Source of the DNA: Acetivibrio sp. MSJd-27
GTDB taxonomy: Bacteria; Bacillota; Clostridia; UMGS1840; HGM11507
Assembly (NCBI RefSeq): GCF_018918095.1
Contig: NZ_JAHLPV010000004.1
Coordinates: forward strand, 62,001 to 126,000
DNA: 64,000 nt
Direction of reading: 5' to 3'
Positions 7,636 to 17,466 of the stretch are shown here, piece after piece (the first letter of the stretch is position 1; every line of letters begins with the position of its first letter). Position numbers and translations under genes: made by a program. The notes beneath the pieces are model-generated. The model was not told the origin of the DNA and ran no database searches. It worked only from the letters and a program-made list of their open reading frames with translations.

Positions 7636-9639
7636 ATGCTGTTTCAAAAAAATACGCTCAAATTTTATATTATTCAAATTTTTGCATTTCTGTTATCGTT
7701 TTTTCTGATTGTGAATGCTATGCTTGGATTCTTCTTAAGAATGAAGGTGACAGAATATAATCAAGAAGAGATGTACGCAATTGAAAAGTTATTATACAAT
7801 GGTTTTGAAAATTTAAATACGGTGATTCGTTCGGCAGAAAAAATTATCCGCGATAACGGCGCTTTTTTCCAAAATTACTCAGAGACTGGCGGAAGCGAAG
7901 AGATGGTCCGGATTGTGCAGCTGGCTAAGGAGATGATGACATACAATACATATATAGAAGACGTGGTGTTCTATAAGGTAGGCAATGACCGGCTAATTAC
8001 CACGAAGGGAACCATCGATAAACGGGATTTTTTCAATTATGCCTATTTTAATGAAGACACCGGCATTGAATTTTGGGACGAAATTATGCTGAAATATAAC
8101 ACGCCAACGATTATACCTCTCTCCAGCTATACGGATCCTTTTGAGAGTGCCAAGAGGCTGTTTGTAGTACCAAAGATTTGCGCACTATATGACGTGGGAG
8201 TGTTGCTCTTTGTGAACGAACAGAACTTTTTGAGCTTTTCGGGTTTGTCCAGCGATGAGCTTCACGCCAAGATCAGACTGTATGACGACAAGGGATATTT
8301 GGTTCTTAGCAACGCCAATGATGCAGTCAATTCAAAGCTGAATATTGACGAACTTCAGAAAAAACCTGTAATTACGAAAAACCGCATCTACGGCAGCTAT
8401 TCCTGCCTAAAGTGGTTTGACTATGAGAACAGCATCTTTTCCTTTGAAAAGTGGAATCCTTTGATGATGGGATTCTTCATCTATATGCTAGTTTTCTTCG
8501 CTGCAGTCTGTGGCGCAGGAGTTTATTTTATAAAGATTGCCGACAAGAAAGCGGGGCTTTTCGGGGGCGGCGATAAACGCATTGGTTATCCTATTTTACT
8601 AACATCTGCTATTGACAGTGAATATTACCTCTCAAATCGTCAGCTTTCAGACAGCGTTCTGATGGCAAAGGAGGGAGCGAGTTATGCGGTTTGCTGCCTT
8701 TTTTCTAATCAAAATGCTCTTACTCAAGAGGAGGCAAGGCAAGCCGGAAGACTGGGAAACATTTTTTATTGGAATTCCTCAATTTGTATGATGCTAATTA
8801 CCTTTCGGGATGATGAAGGACGGCAGCGGCAAATTTCAAAAATAGCGGAATACAGTTCGCAGCATGGATTTCGTTTTGCGGAAGGGGAGTCTTTTGCCGG
8901 AATCGAGAAGCTGAATAAGGCGGCCAGATCAATGTATATGAATATTGGCACATACGAACTGAAAGGACAGGAGGCAGGAGGAAGAAACGTGCTGATTCCC
9001 TCTAACTTCCGATCCTCGGTCACAAAATTGGTTGCATCCAAAAACCGGACCGGCTTAAAGAATTATTTAACCGGGATTGTTGATGAAAACATTAAGGCCG
9101 GACTTGCTTTTGACTGCCTGTATTATCTGCTGTTCCATCTGTATTATGAACTTGCGGAGGTGACTGCTGTCGCTGACAAGAAGGAAATTTTTGAACCGAT
9201 TGATGTGATGTTCTACACTGGTCTAAAGACAAACTATTTTAATTTTGATATGGGTCGGATGAAAAATGTATTTTTTAATGTACTCAACGCTTTCATGGAT
9301 GAAGCGGAGAAAGGGGAAAACAGACTGGATAAGAGAGAGATTATCCGCTTTTTAGAAAGTAATTACCGGAATAATATCTATATGGAACAGGTTGCGGAAC
9401 ATTATCAGATGACAGGAAAGTATTTTTCCTATTATTTTAAAAAGGAATTCGGGATAGGATTCAACGAGTATTTGACACAACTTCGATTGGAGGAAGGGAA
9501 AAGGCTGCTTCTGAAAACAGATCTGTCTGTCAATGAAATCAGCAAAAAATCAGGATATGCAAACCCAGCGACTTTCATTGTCGCCTTCAAAAAATATTGC
9601 GGCGAAACGCCGGGACAATTTCGGAAAGATAATTTATAA
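7636..9639 (+). CDS. Membrane-anchored AraC-family transcriptional regulator
   Basis: A 667-residue one-component sensor-regulator. A first membrane segment lies at about residues 10-33, an extracytoplasmic sensor region at about 34-270, and a second membrane segment at about 275-300 (GFFIYMLVFFAAVCGAGVYF). A cytoplasmic region follows, and a C-terminal AraC double helix-turn-helix occupies about 566-667 (VAEHYQMTGKYFSYYFKKEF, then SVNEISKKSGYANPATFIVAFKKY). This design is typical of clostridial and Paenibacillus regulators of extracellular sugar-binding lipoprotein genes, and such a gene follows directly. Start: the frame runs upstream into tRNA-Lys, so that extension is impossible. ATG 7636 has AGGGGGGGAG about 9 bases before it; ATG 7627 is too close. 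A likely -10 (GATAAT) lies near 7597. Inferred role: activates locus I on sensing an outside carbohydrate. Confidence 0.88.
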   Translation: MLFQKNTLKFYIIQIFAFLLSFFLIVNAMLGFFLRMKVTEYNQEEMYAIEKLLYNGFENLNTVIRSAEKIIRDNGAFFQNYSETGGSEEMVRIVQLAKEMMTYNTYIEDVVFYKVGNDRLITTKGTIDKRDFFNYAYFNEDTGIEFWDEIMLKYNTPTIIPLSSYTDPFESAKRLFVVPKICALYDVGVLLFVNEQNFLSFSGLSSDELHAKIRLYDDKGYLVLSNANDAVNSKLNIDELQKKPVITKNRIYGSYSCLKWFDYENSIFSFEKWNPLMMGFFIYMLVFFAAVCGAGVYFIKIADKKAGLFGGGDKRIGYPILLTSAIDSEYYLSNRQLSDSVLMAKEGASYAVCCLFSNQNALTQEEARQAGRLGNIFYWNSSICMMLITFRDDEGRQRQISKIAEYSSQHGFRFAEGESFAGIEKLNKAARSMYMNIGTYELKGQEAGGRNVLIPSNFRSSVTKLVASKNRTGLKNYLTGIVDENIKAGLAFDCLYYLLFHLYYELAEVTAVADKKEIFEPIDVMFYTGLKTNYFNFDMGRMKNVFFNVLNAFMDEAEKGENRLDKREIIRFLESNYRNNIYMEQVAEHYQMTGKYFSYYFKKEFGIGFNEYLTQLRLEEGKRLLLKTDLSVNEISKKSGYANPATFIVAFKKYCGETPGQFRKDNL

Positions 9640-9932
9640 AATTCCTGAGTTTAAAAAATCTGAAAATCTTTAAAAGCGTTGGCATATAAGGGTTTTTCCT
9701 TTTTTATGACCGGCGTTTTTTCTTTTTTTAAAATTGAGAATTATTTCTCTTTACTTTCCTTTGAGAATGATCTAATCTTAAATATATCAAAGGAAGACGA
9801 ACGATTAAAATTCAAGGCTAAAAATGAAATATATTGAATGAATTGCAGAAATGGATTTCAGATATATTTGTATTTTGAAAACTGCATGACAAATAGAGTG
9901 TCATTGCAGGCACTCAAAAGGAGGTTATCCAA
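9640..9932 (+). promoter_or_regulatory. Control region of locus I (293 bp)
   Basis: No gene is present. Near its start, TAAAAGCGTTGGCA (9671-9684) matches the catabolite-responsive element consensus WTGNAANCGNWNNCW except for one base. A possible promoter is TTTACT...TAATCT near 9750-9780. A bulged hairpin (CTGCATGACA / TGTCATTGCAG, 9882-9909) ends ten bases before the SD site AGGAGG (9919-9924). This fits glucose repression plus activation by the upstream AraC protein, which is inference. Confidence 0.5.
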
Positions 9933-11507
9933 ATAAAGAGAAATAAAAAAATAGCAGGCTTTGTTTTGAGCGTTCTGCTGGCGCTTCAATGCGGGAGCTG
10001 CAACTTTTCCAGCAGCGTCACTGCTTCCTCGGAAAGCAAATTGATGGAAGAGTTCAACGAGACCAACGGCTTGAAGCTCCCCTTCACGGATAAACCGGTA
10101 AAGCTGAGGCTGCTTACCGAGGGAGAAAACACAGAGCTCAACGATACTGTGTTTACCCGCACGCTGAAGGAATTGACCGGAATTGAACTGGAAATTATGG
10201 TTGTCCCCGGTTCCATCATGAGGCAAAAAACACAGATTATGTTTGCTACAAAACAGCTTCCGGATCTTTTTAACAACTCTTTGGACAGGAAGGAAATGGA
10301 GGGGTATGTACAGAAGGGAATGATTGCAAGCTTTGATGAAAATCTGGATAAACTCCCCAACATCAAACAGTTATTTTTTGATGATCCTGCCGCGCGGGAG
10401 GCGCTGGCAGGAGCAACTTTTAATGACGGGCATGTATACTATGTTTCCGGCTATAACATTGCCAGGGATGTGAACCATGGATTTCTGTACCGGAAGGATA
10501 TTTTCGACAAGCACCAGATAAAGCTGTGGAGCAATACGGATGAATTTTATAGTGTGTTGCGTAAACTCAAGGATATCTATCCCGAATCCACTCCCTTCGC
10601 CACGAAACAACAGATGAAATTTCTGGACAATTTATCAGTAGGGTGGGGCTTGCAGGGGAGAGGCTTTTACTTTGACGAGCAGAGCCAATCTTTTCTGTAC
10701 GGCGCGGTGCAGCCGGCCTTTCGGGAGATGCTGGACTTTGTAAAGCGTCTGTATCAGGAAGGACTGCTTGACCCTGACTTTCTGACCTGTACAGAAAACA
10801 GCTGGATGTTCAAAATGATAAAAGACAACAATGCTTTTGTTACCTATGATTGGATCGACCGCATGGATTTGTTTTATGAACAGGCTAAGGAGAACATACC
10901 GGATTATGATCTGCGCTTTGCACCCCCTGTGGGTCCGAAGATGGTATATCAGCGGCAATCCAAAATCGGGAATGCGAACATTGCCGTCTCCAACAATGCC
11001 AACCGGGAGTTCTCCTTAAAACTAGTTGATTTTCTTCTGAGCCCTGCGGGAGCGAAGCTGACCACTTTGGGCGTAGAAGGGGAGACTTATGTCTTCGATG
11101 ACAGCGGAACGGTCAAATATCTTGGATTCCAGCCGGAAGAGATGGTTAACATTCGTTCTTTAGAAAAGAAATACGGACTGTTCACCCAATCGGTTGCCCT
11201 GCGGTATGACGACCGCTGCGTATATTATCAGTATACGCCAAAAGTCCGTGAGGTGCAGGAACTGGTTCGGCAGAATCAATATCTTACCGCCGAGCCTGTC
11301 AAGGAAGTCGGCGTCAAACCGGAATTTCGGGAGCGCTATGTGGAGTTGGAGTATGCCATCCGTGTAAAGGCTGATCAGTTTATCAGCCGGTATATCTTTG
11401 AAAGCGGTGAGCCGGAGGAAATCTGGACAGAGTGGCTGCAGACAGCGGAAGAACTGGGGATTGAAGAGGTGACCCGGATATACAATGAATCCAAAATAAC
11501 CTTTTAA
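9933..11507 (+). CDS. Lipoprotein, ABC-type family 1 sugar-binding protein (locus I), apparent AUA start
   Basis: About 524 residues: a LipO-like extracellular solute-binding lipoprotein, tethered outside the membrane. A lysine-rich n-region and hydrophobic stretch end in a lipobox-like LALQC at about residues 16-20, followed by a Ser/Asn linker. The mature part resembles the protein at 57055 along its whole length (NGLKLPFTDKP vs GGLKLPLSDKN; DQFISRYIF vs REFASKYIV near the end). The only good SD site, AGGAGG at 9919-9924, lies 8 bases before ATA at 9933, giving IKRNKKIAGFVLSVLLALQC, a normal signal peptide if ATA is read as Met. The first conventional start, TTG 9966, has no SD and would cut off the basic n-region. 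No permease gene is nearby. Confidence 0.8.
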   Translation: MKRNKKIAGFVLSVLLALQCGSCNFSSSVTASSESKLMEEFNETNGLKLPFTDKPVKLRLLTEGENTELNDTVFTRTLKELTGIELEIMVVPGSIMRQKTQIMFATKQLPDLFNNSLDRKEMEGYVQKGMIASFDENLDKLPNIKQLFFDDPAAREALAGATFNDGHVYYVSGYNIARDVNHGFLYRKDIFDKHQIKLWSNTDEFYSVLRKLKDIYPESTPFATKQQMKFLDNLSVGWGLQGRGFYFDEQSQSFLYGAVQPAFREMLDFVKRLYQEGLLDPDFLTCTENSWMFKMIKDNNAFVTYDWIDRMDLFYEQAKENIPDYDLRFAPPVGPKMVYQRQSKIGNANIAVSNNANREFSLKLVDFLLSPAGAKLTTLGVEGETYVFDDSGTVKYLGFQPEEMVNIRSLEKKYGLFTQSVALRYDDRCVYYQYTPKVREVQELVRQNQYLTAEPVKEVGVKPEFRERYVELEYAIRVKADQFISRYIFESGEPEEIWTEWLQTAEELGIEEVTRIYNESKITF

Positions 11508-11555
11508 TGCAGAAAAACATTTTGTTAAAAATAAAAATGGGAAAAGAGGGTTTAT

Positions 11556-14468
11556 ATGAAACAATTTCATAAGCTTTTTTCAGTAGTAATCACCATCTGC
11601 CTTCTGCTGCAGGGCTTTCCAGCTCTCGCCGGGCCGGAGGCAGACGCAGGGGAATACCTGTACTACAATTCGTTTGATCAGAATATGGATGGGCTGACTC
11701 GAGATCCCGGTTTTACATCGGGGGATGTCAGCCTTGCAACCACAGAGGACGGCGCCTCTGTTCTGCGCTTTCTGCGCACGCTCAATAGCGGCGAGACGGA
11801 CGCTTCCTGGGGCGGCGACAGATTTTATTTGTCTGCACCTGTGAAACCAAAAGAGGGGTTTCCAAAGCTAGTGTTTGAATTTCGTTACCGGGTCAACACC
11901 ACGCTGGGCTATATGTATGGACGGATGCAGGATAAAACACCAATGTATAATCCAAACAGCCCTACTGTGGCAATCTATGATAACGAGGTGTGGTCGGACA
12001 TCAACAAAACCACCAAGATTGGCGACGCTCCGATAAAAGAATGGCACACTGTAACAATCATCTATGACAACGAGAGCGCCAATCGGATTATCAGGGTGGA
12101 TAATCAGCCTCCTGTCACGGTGGCGGGAAACAATTACTTTAATCAAAAGCAGTTCCAGTTTCATTGGGCAAGCTATGCCAGAGGCAATGCAGAGGTAGAC
12201 TATGATTATTTAAAAATATTTGAAGTGCCGGAAACCTTTACGGCACAGGTTGTCAATGAGAGAGCGGCGGAGATGGACAGCATCGCGCTGGAGTTAAACA
12301 CACCGCTGGATCTGGCCGCGGCAACGGCAGATAAATTCCAGCTGGATGGAAACACAGTGACAGGGATCACGCCGGATCCTGACAACAACCTTCGCTGCAC
12401 ACTGGAGCTGGCGGCTCCTCTGGCGCCGGAGACCGATTACACCTTACATATTGACAATGTGGAAAATATCTATGGCGTTTCCCTCACGGGGGATGTGAGC
12501 TTCCGTACCCGGAGCCTGATGCAGTACGCAAAGGACATCGACGTTACTGCTTCCTCGGCAGAGCAGATCACGGTAACCAGCACCTTTGTCAATGAGAAGG
12601 AAGTTTTTAATCCCGTGCTGGCCGCGGCATTCTACCGCGCCGACGGTAGCATGAGAAGCTTTGAGACACAGACAAATGCGGTGGGGCTGATCACAGAGGA
12701 CAACAGTGAGACCTCCGCCTTTACCAACCAGTTTGCCGTCCCACCGGACGCGGAACAGACCGACGTGCTGGAGCTGTATTACCTGAGAGGGGAGAATGTC
12801 TGGGAATCGGTTTCCGGAAAATCTATCTATACGGTTGACGGAAAGCAGGAATCCGGGTTCAGTCCGGTTGTTCCGCCCTATGATGGAACCTGCATCGTGA
12901 CGGTGACACCGAATCCTGAGACGGAGGAGATCACTCTGCTGGCGGACACCGGCGAGGCGGATATCCAGCGGGAAGTGCACTTTGCGGTGTACACTGTGCC
13001 GGAACCGGAGGAAACGGAAGCCCTCGTCTACGCGGCTTTGGCAAAAACTGAGGCAGGAACAGCGGCCGCCACCTTCAAGATGGCGGATGCAAACGGTCAG
13101 TATCGGGTTTCAGCTTATATCCGGGGCGCTGCTCAGGCGGAGGAGGACAAATCTTTCACCTTCTTCAGCAAGACCATTCTGGACGGAGAGCTGGCAAAGG
13201 TAAACCAGACGGCTGATCCAAATGATGTGGGGGCTTTCATCAACGGTTACGGAGAAGCCTGTAATCTGGATATGGAGGGATTCGTAAAATTAAGCGACGC
13301 GGGCAAACAGCAAACCTATAAAGCGCTGCTGGCACTGCGGGACGAGCGGACAGACAAGGTGTTTGCATCGACTGCTGAGCTGAATGAGGATCTGCAGACT
13401 GCGGTGCTGATGGGCCGTATTCTGGACGGAGACGAAGTGGGAACTTTGCTGACAGAGAATAAAGATGTCCTTGAACTGGACAAAACCGCTGCGGAGCTCT
13501 ATGCGGGCACCATTTCCAAGGGGGCGGCCAAGGCGGTTGCCGAGAATCTGTCCGGAAAGGAATTTCTTTTGCCGGCGGAGGTGGCGGAAGCCTATACCCA
13601 GCGGGTTGTCCTGGACGGAATTGCGAAGGCGGAAAGTTATATTCAGACCCGGCCTATTCTGGAAAAAATGAAGGATACCATTGGTTTGAATTTCGCCGCA
13701 TACAATACACTGAAAAATCCTGAGAAGATAAGCATGGCTTTGAGCGGAAAGACATACAACGATTATACTGCTTTAAAAAGCGGATTTGATGCCGCAGTCG
13801 ATAGGCAGAAAAAGACGGAAGATGACAGCGGCAAGGGGAACAGCGGCAACGGAGGCGGAGGATACCGCCCGCCCCAGATCTCTTTTGAACAGACCCCGGA
13901 GCCAACCTCCACCGCTAAACCGGAAAAGCAATTTAATGATATGGAGGGGTATGAGTGGGCGCGGACTGCGGTACTCGCTCTGGAGAAGAAGGGAATCGTC
14001 GCCGGGAAAACCGAGGACACCTTCGCTCCGGCGGATCAGGTCACCCGCGCAGAATTCTTAAAGCTGATTGTGGGCGCCTTCCGCCTGCCGGGCAAGGACG
14101 GCGAAAATCCCTTTGCGGATATCGGTCGGAACGACTGGTATTATGATTATATCTTAAACGGTTACCAAAACGGCATTGTCAGCGGTCTGGAGGCAGACCG
14201 GTTCGGTCCGGAGGAGCAGGTGACCAGAGAGATGGCGACGACCATGATCTACCGCGCTTTTCAGGCGATTGACGCAACACTGGTCAACGAGAAAAACGAC
14301 TTTACAGACCGCGCTGATATCAACGATTACGCCAAGGAGGCAGTCAGCCGTCTGTGCGGGCACAATATCCTCAGGGGCTTTGAGGATCAGACTTTCCGCC
14401 CCAGCGCTGTGTGCAGCCGTGCCGAGGCGGCGCAGATGATTTACGCCGCCATGGGACTGTTTGAATAA
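11556..14468 (+). CDS. Secreted lectin-like protein with three C-terminal SLH repeats
   Basis: A 970-residue protein with a signal peptide ending near residue 25 (ALAG). Residues about 30-225 form a concanavalin A/laminin-G-like domain; about 225-325 an SbsA-type Ig-like domain; about 325-545 two more Ig-like modules; about 550-765 a helical spacer. A Gly/Ser-rich linker (GNGGGG) leads to three SLH repeats (about 790-970, each with a TRAE/TRE-type motif; last one SRAEAAQ). SLH repeats bind pyruvylated secondary cell-wall polymer, so the protein should sit at the cell surface. The helical spacer plus linker plus SLH tail matches the protein at 52420. It is separated by 49 bases from the lipoprotein gene and 14 from the lyase gene, so they share an operon. 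Probable role: wall-attached polysaccharide capture or scaffold. Confidence 0.85.
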   Translation: MKQFHKLFSVVITICLLLQGFPALAGPEADAGEYLYYNSFDQNMDGLTRDPGFTSGDVSLATTEDGASVLRFLRTLNSGETDASWGGDRFYLSAPVKPKEGFPKLVFEFRYRVNTTLGYMYGRMQDKTPMYNPNSPTVAIYDNEVWSDINKTTKIGDAPIKEWHTVTIIYDNESANRIIRVDNQPPVTVAGNNYFNQKQFQFHWASYARGNAEVDYDYLKIFEVPETFTAQVVNERAAEMDSIALELNTPLDLAAATADKFQLDGNTVTGITPDPDNNLRCTLELAAPLAPETDYTLHIDNVENIYGVSLTGDVSFRTRSLMQYAKDIDVTASSAEQITVTSTFVNEKEVFNPVLAAAFYRADGSMRSFETQTNAVGLITEDNSETSAFTNQFAVPPDAEQTDVLELYYLRGENVWESVSGKSIYTVDGKQESGFSPVVPPYDGTCIVTVTPNPETEEITLLADTGEADIQREVHFAVYTVPEPEETEALVYAALAKTEAGTAAATFKMADANGQYRVSAYIRGAAQAEEDKSFTFFSKTILDGELAKVNQTADPNDVGAFINGYGEACNLDMEGFVKLSDAGKQQTYKALLALRDERTDKVFASTAELNEDLQTAVLMGRILDGDEVGTLLTENKDVLELDKTAAELYAGTISKGAAKAVAENLSGKEFLLPAEVAEAYTQRVVLDGIAKAESYIQTRPILEKMKDTIGLNFAAYNTLKNPEKISMALSGKTYNDYTALKSGFDAAVDRQKKTEDDSGKGNSGNGGGGYRPPQISFEQTPEPTSTAKPEKQFNDMEGYEWARTAVLALEKKGIVAGKTEDTFAPADQVTRAEFLKLIVGAFRLPGKDGENPFADIGRNDWYYDYILNGYQNGIVSGLEADRFGPEEQVTREMATTMIYRAFQAIDATLVNEKNDFTDRADINDYAKEAVSRLCGHNILRGFEDQTFRPSAVCSRAEAAQMIYAAMGLFE

Positions 14469-14482
14469 AAGGAGGATGGCTT

Positions 14483-17446
14483 GTGAGACGAAAACAATGG
14501 ATTGCCCTGCTTTTGGCGGCAGTGACGCTGCTTGCGATCTGCCCGGCTATGCCGGCCATGGCGCTGGAGGGCGATAACCTGAAGCAGTATGCGAATCAGC
14601 ATCCCCGGCTCTTTATTGATGAGGACGGCTTCACGGAACTGAAGCAGAAGATTGTAAATAATGCGGACATGAAGGTTCTGCTGGAGGGATATCTAGCTAA
14701 TCTGAATACCTATGCTGAGCAGGACGCGCCGGAGTATCACATCGCCGATCTGGAGGATCTCTGGATGCGGAATGTGGGGGATCGCATTGGCGAATTTGCC
14801 TTCGCTTACCGGATGACGGGGGATCAAAAATATCTGGACGCGGGGAAACGGTGGATTGTCACGGCAATTTCCTACCCTACCTGGGGACGGAGCGCCTATG
14901 AAAATAATGACCTGTCCTGTGCCCATATGCTGGTGGGAATCTCGGTCTTTTATGACTGGTGCTATGACGAGCTGACCGCAGCCGAGCGCAGCCAGATTGT
15001 GGATGTGTTCAAGGCCCGGGGCGGCCGGATGCGCCAAGGCTCCTGGTGGAATCAGGCGTATATGCAGAACCATATGTGGATCAGCGTCTCCGGTCTGATG
15101 ACTGCCGCGGCTGCCATCTATGACGTGTATCCGGAGGCAGAGGAATGGTTTTCCTATGGCATTGAAAAATTCAACAAGGTGTTCACCTTTCTGGAGGATG
15201 GCGCGTCCCACGAGGGATATCTTTACTGGCAGTATGGGATGCAGGCGCTGGTCTATCTGTGTGAGATCGGAAACAAATTTTTGAACATCGACTACACCCA
15301 GCAGCCCTATATGCAGAAAAGCTGGGAGTACGCTCTGTATATGACTCTGCCCTTCGGCACTATGGAGAATGCGAATACCCTGGGCGTTTTCAACTTCGGC
15401 GACGCAACGGCCAGCAACGCGGAGGGTTCTTTGGCCTTTCTCTCTTACATGGCAGAGGTCAGCGACAGCAAGGTTTCCCAGTGGTATGCCAACCAGTGCG
15501 TGGATATGTATCTGAAGGCAGGAAAGATGCCTACCTGGCGGGATTTCGTCTTCTACAGCTATGACATGAAGGAGGAAGAGCCTGCAGTCAGTATGCCCAC
15601 GACAAGACAGTTTGAAGAGCTGAATTATGTGTTTATGCGCTCCGACTGGAGCGGCGACGAGTCGGCCATCGCCTTCCGCTGCGGCCCTGTGATGGGAAAA
15701 GCGGCGGCGGCGGATACCTCGCCCTATGATTTGGGGACGGGGCACTCCCATTCCGATGTGAATCATTTTCTGATTTTTGCCAACGGGGAATGGCTCTTCC
15801 CCGATGACGGCTATGTGACCAACAGCTCCTTCCAGCACAACACCCTGATTGTCAACGGTCAGGGGCAATATGGGATGGGGAGCTGGACCAAGGAGGCGGT
15901 CGCGGCCATGCCCACCATCGACTCCCTGCAGGAGAGCAAGGAGCTGAACTATGTGGTAGCTAACGGCACGGCGGCCTATCCCTCCGCCACAGGTCTGAAG
16001 GAATACAAGCGGCATTTCCTCTATGTTAAGCCGGATGTGCTGATTGTGATTGACGAGGTGGAGGCAAACAACCCTACTCCGCTGGAGCTGCGGTTCCACC
16101 CGGCAAGCCAGTCGGGCTTCCAGCAGGCGGACGGCGGTTACATCTTCTTTGGCAACAACAGCAAATACGTGGTTAAGCCTTTTCTGGAGAATGGGGTCAC
16201 CTCGGAGAGCTCAATGATCCCCCAAAATGCCGACAAATCCGGCGGCAAGCGGGATAAGCTGGCCATCCAGGTGAAGAATACTACCGACAACTGGGTGCAG
16301 GCCACCGCAATCTCCTGGGCGGACAAGGCGGGCAATCCCAAGCAGGTGGATATGAAACGAAATGGAAAGGAGCTGCGCTTTACCATCGACGACACCACGG
16401 TTACTGTCGATCTGGAAAAGATGACCACTGAGATGGAAAAGATGTCCTTTGACCTGAACGTGAAATATGACGGAACCTTCATGCACTTTAATGACACGCC
16501 GATCATGGAAAACGACCGGATTCTGATTCCGGTCACCGAATTTATCGACGTGATGAATATGAACACCAGCTACAATCGGGATACCAGAGAGATTCGCTTA
16601 AGAACCCCGGAGAAGGAGATCGGCATGAAGCTGCTCTCCAACAGAATGACGGTCAACGGGGAGGAGCGGACGCTGGAAGCCATACCCATCATGCGCAACG
16701 GTTCGGTATATATTCCCCTGCGGGCTATCTGCGAGGCGCTGGAGCTGGGGATCTACTATGACGAGGCGGCGTCGGTTGCGAATATCATGACGGACGCTTC
16801 GGCGGAGATTGGAATCCTGGGCATGTTTGTAAACGGTATGCCCGCCAAGCTGGTGGACGAGGAAAGCGGACGCTATGAAAGCACGATTTTTGACACCGGC
16901 AGACCGTCCATTAATATCCTGCAGCTGGTTAACGGCACCAAGGCGGATATTGCATATACCGAAGGGACATACGGCGAACAGCACATCACCCTGACCTCCC
17001 CGGACGGAAAGCAGACGAAGGAGTATATCCTTGAGACGAAGCCCTATATGGGGCTGGGCGAGATCGGTATCTCCAACCTCACCTACTCGGGAAGCGACGG
17101 AAACGTGGGGGAAAACACCATCGACGGCGACCTCACTTCCAGATGGTCTGCCGACGGGAACGGTCAATGGCTTCTGTTTGATTTCGGCAAGGAGGTTGAA
17201 GTGGGCAGAGTCTCCGCGGCCTTCTATTCCGGCCAGACCAGAAAAACCTTCTTCGAGGTTCAGATTTCCGGCGACGGGGAGAATTTCGCCACCGTGCTGG
17301 ACGCGGAGTCTTCCGGAAACAGCGAAGAGATGGAAGATTTTCCCTTAAAGGAGAAGGTAAAGACAAGATATATCAGAATCCTGGGCAAGGGGAACAGTAG
17401 TAACAGCTGGAACAGTATCTCTGAAGTGGGATTTTATGCGGAATAA
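14483..17446 (+). CDS. Secreted heparinase II/III-type polysaccharide lyase with stalk and F5/8C domains
   Basis: A 987-residue protein; signal peptide to about residue 27 (AMA-LEG). An alpha/alpha toroid begins with HPRLFIDEDGF near 40, with the conserved QNHMW near 191. The beta-sandwich half contains GHSHSDVNHF near 416, the typical HxH...D region of heparinase II/III lyases. Residues about 650-765 form a copper-amine-oxidase-type stalk domain (VPVTEF / IPLRAI). Residues about 855-987 form a coagulation factor 5/8 type C (CBM32-like) domain. Family members cleave uronate-containing polysaccharides (heparin, alginate, others) by beta-elimination; the substrate here is unknown. The start is GTG at 14483 with GGAGG just upstream. 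G+C appears higher than in the flanking housekeeping genes. Confidence 0.87.
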   Translation: MRRKQWIALLLAAVTLLAICPAMPAMALEGDNLKQYANQHPRLFIDEDGFTELKQKIVNNADMKVLLEGYLANLNTYAEQDAPEYHIADLEDLWMRNVGDRIGEFAFAYRMTGDQKYLDAGKRWIVTAISYPTWGRSAYENNDLSCAHMLVGISVFYDWCYDELTAAERSQIVDVFKARGGRMRQGSWWNQAYMQNHMWISVSGLMTAAAAIYDVYPEAEEWFSYGIEKFNKVFTFLEDGASHEGYLYWQYGMQALVYLCEIGNKFLNIDYTQQPYMQKSWEYALYMTLPFGTMENANTLGVFNFGDATASNAEGSLAFLSYMAEVSDSKVSQWYANQCVDMYLKAGKMPTWRDFVFYSYDMKEEEPAVSMPTTRQFEELNYVFMRSDWSGDESAIAFRCGPVMGKAAAADTSPYDLGTGHSHSDVNHFLIFANGEWLFPDDGYVTNSSFQHNTLIVNGQGQYGMGSWTKEAVAAMPTIDSLQESKELNYVVANGTAAYPSATGLKEYKRHFLYVKPDVLIVIDEVEANNPTPLELRFHPASQSGFQQADGGYIFFGNNSKYVVKPFLENGVTSESSMIPQNADKSGGKRDKLAIQVKNTTDNWVQATAISWADKAGNPKQVDMKRNGKELRFTIDDTTVTVDLEKMTTEMEKMSFDLNVKYDGTFMHFNDTPIMENDRILIPVTEFIDVMNMNTSYNRDTREIRLRTPEKEIGMKLLSNRMTVNGEERTLEAIPIMRNGSVYIPLRAICEALELGIYYDEAASVANIMTDASAEIGILGMFVNGMPAKLVDEESGRYESTIFDTGRPSINILQLVNGTKADIAYTEGTYGEQHITLTSPDGKQTKEYILETKPYMGLGEIGISNLTYSGSDGNVGENTIDGDLTSRWSADGNGQWLLFDFGKEVEVGRVSAAFYSGQTRKTFFEVQISGDGENFATVLDAESSGNSEEMEDFPLKEKVKTRYIRILGKGNSSNSWNSISEVGFYAE

Positions 17447-17466
17447 CGAAACAATAGGAGGGTATC

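Noticed and set aside
9866-9880. Third copy of the locus II promoter element before the locus I lipoprotein
   Set aside because: Only a reversed TTTGTATTTT is present, without the other blocks; in A/T-rich DNA this can be chance.
14693-16099. 468-codon open frame on the minus strand
   Set aside because: It lies inside the heparinase II/III gene, has no homology or SD, and reflects the high G+C and codon bias of the real gene. The same holds for minus frames at 22159-23790 and 24907-25998.
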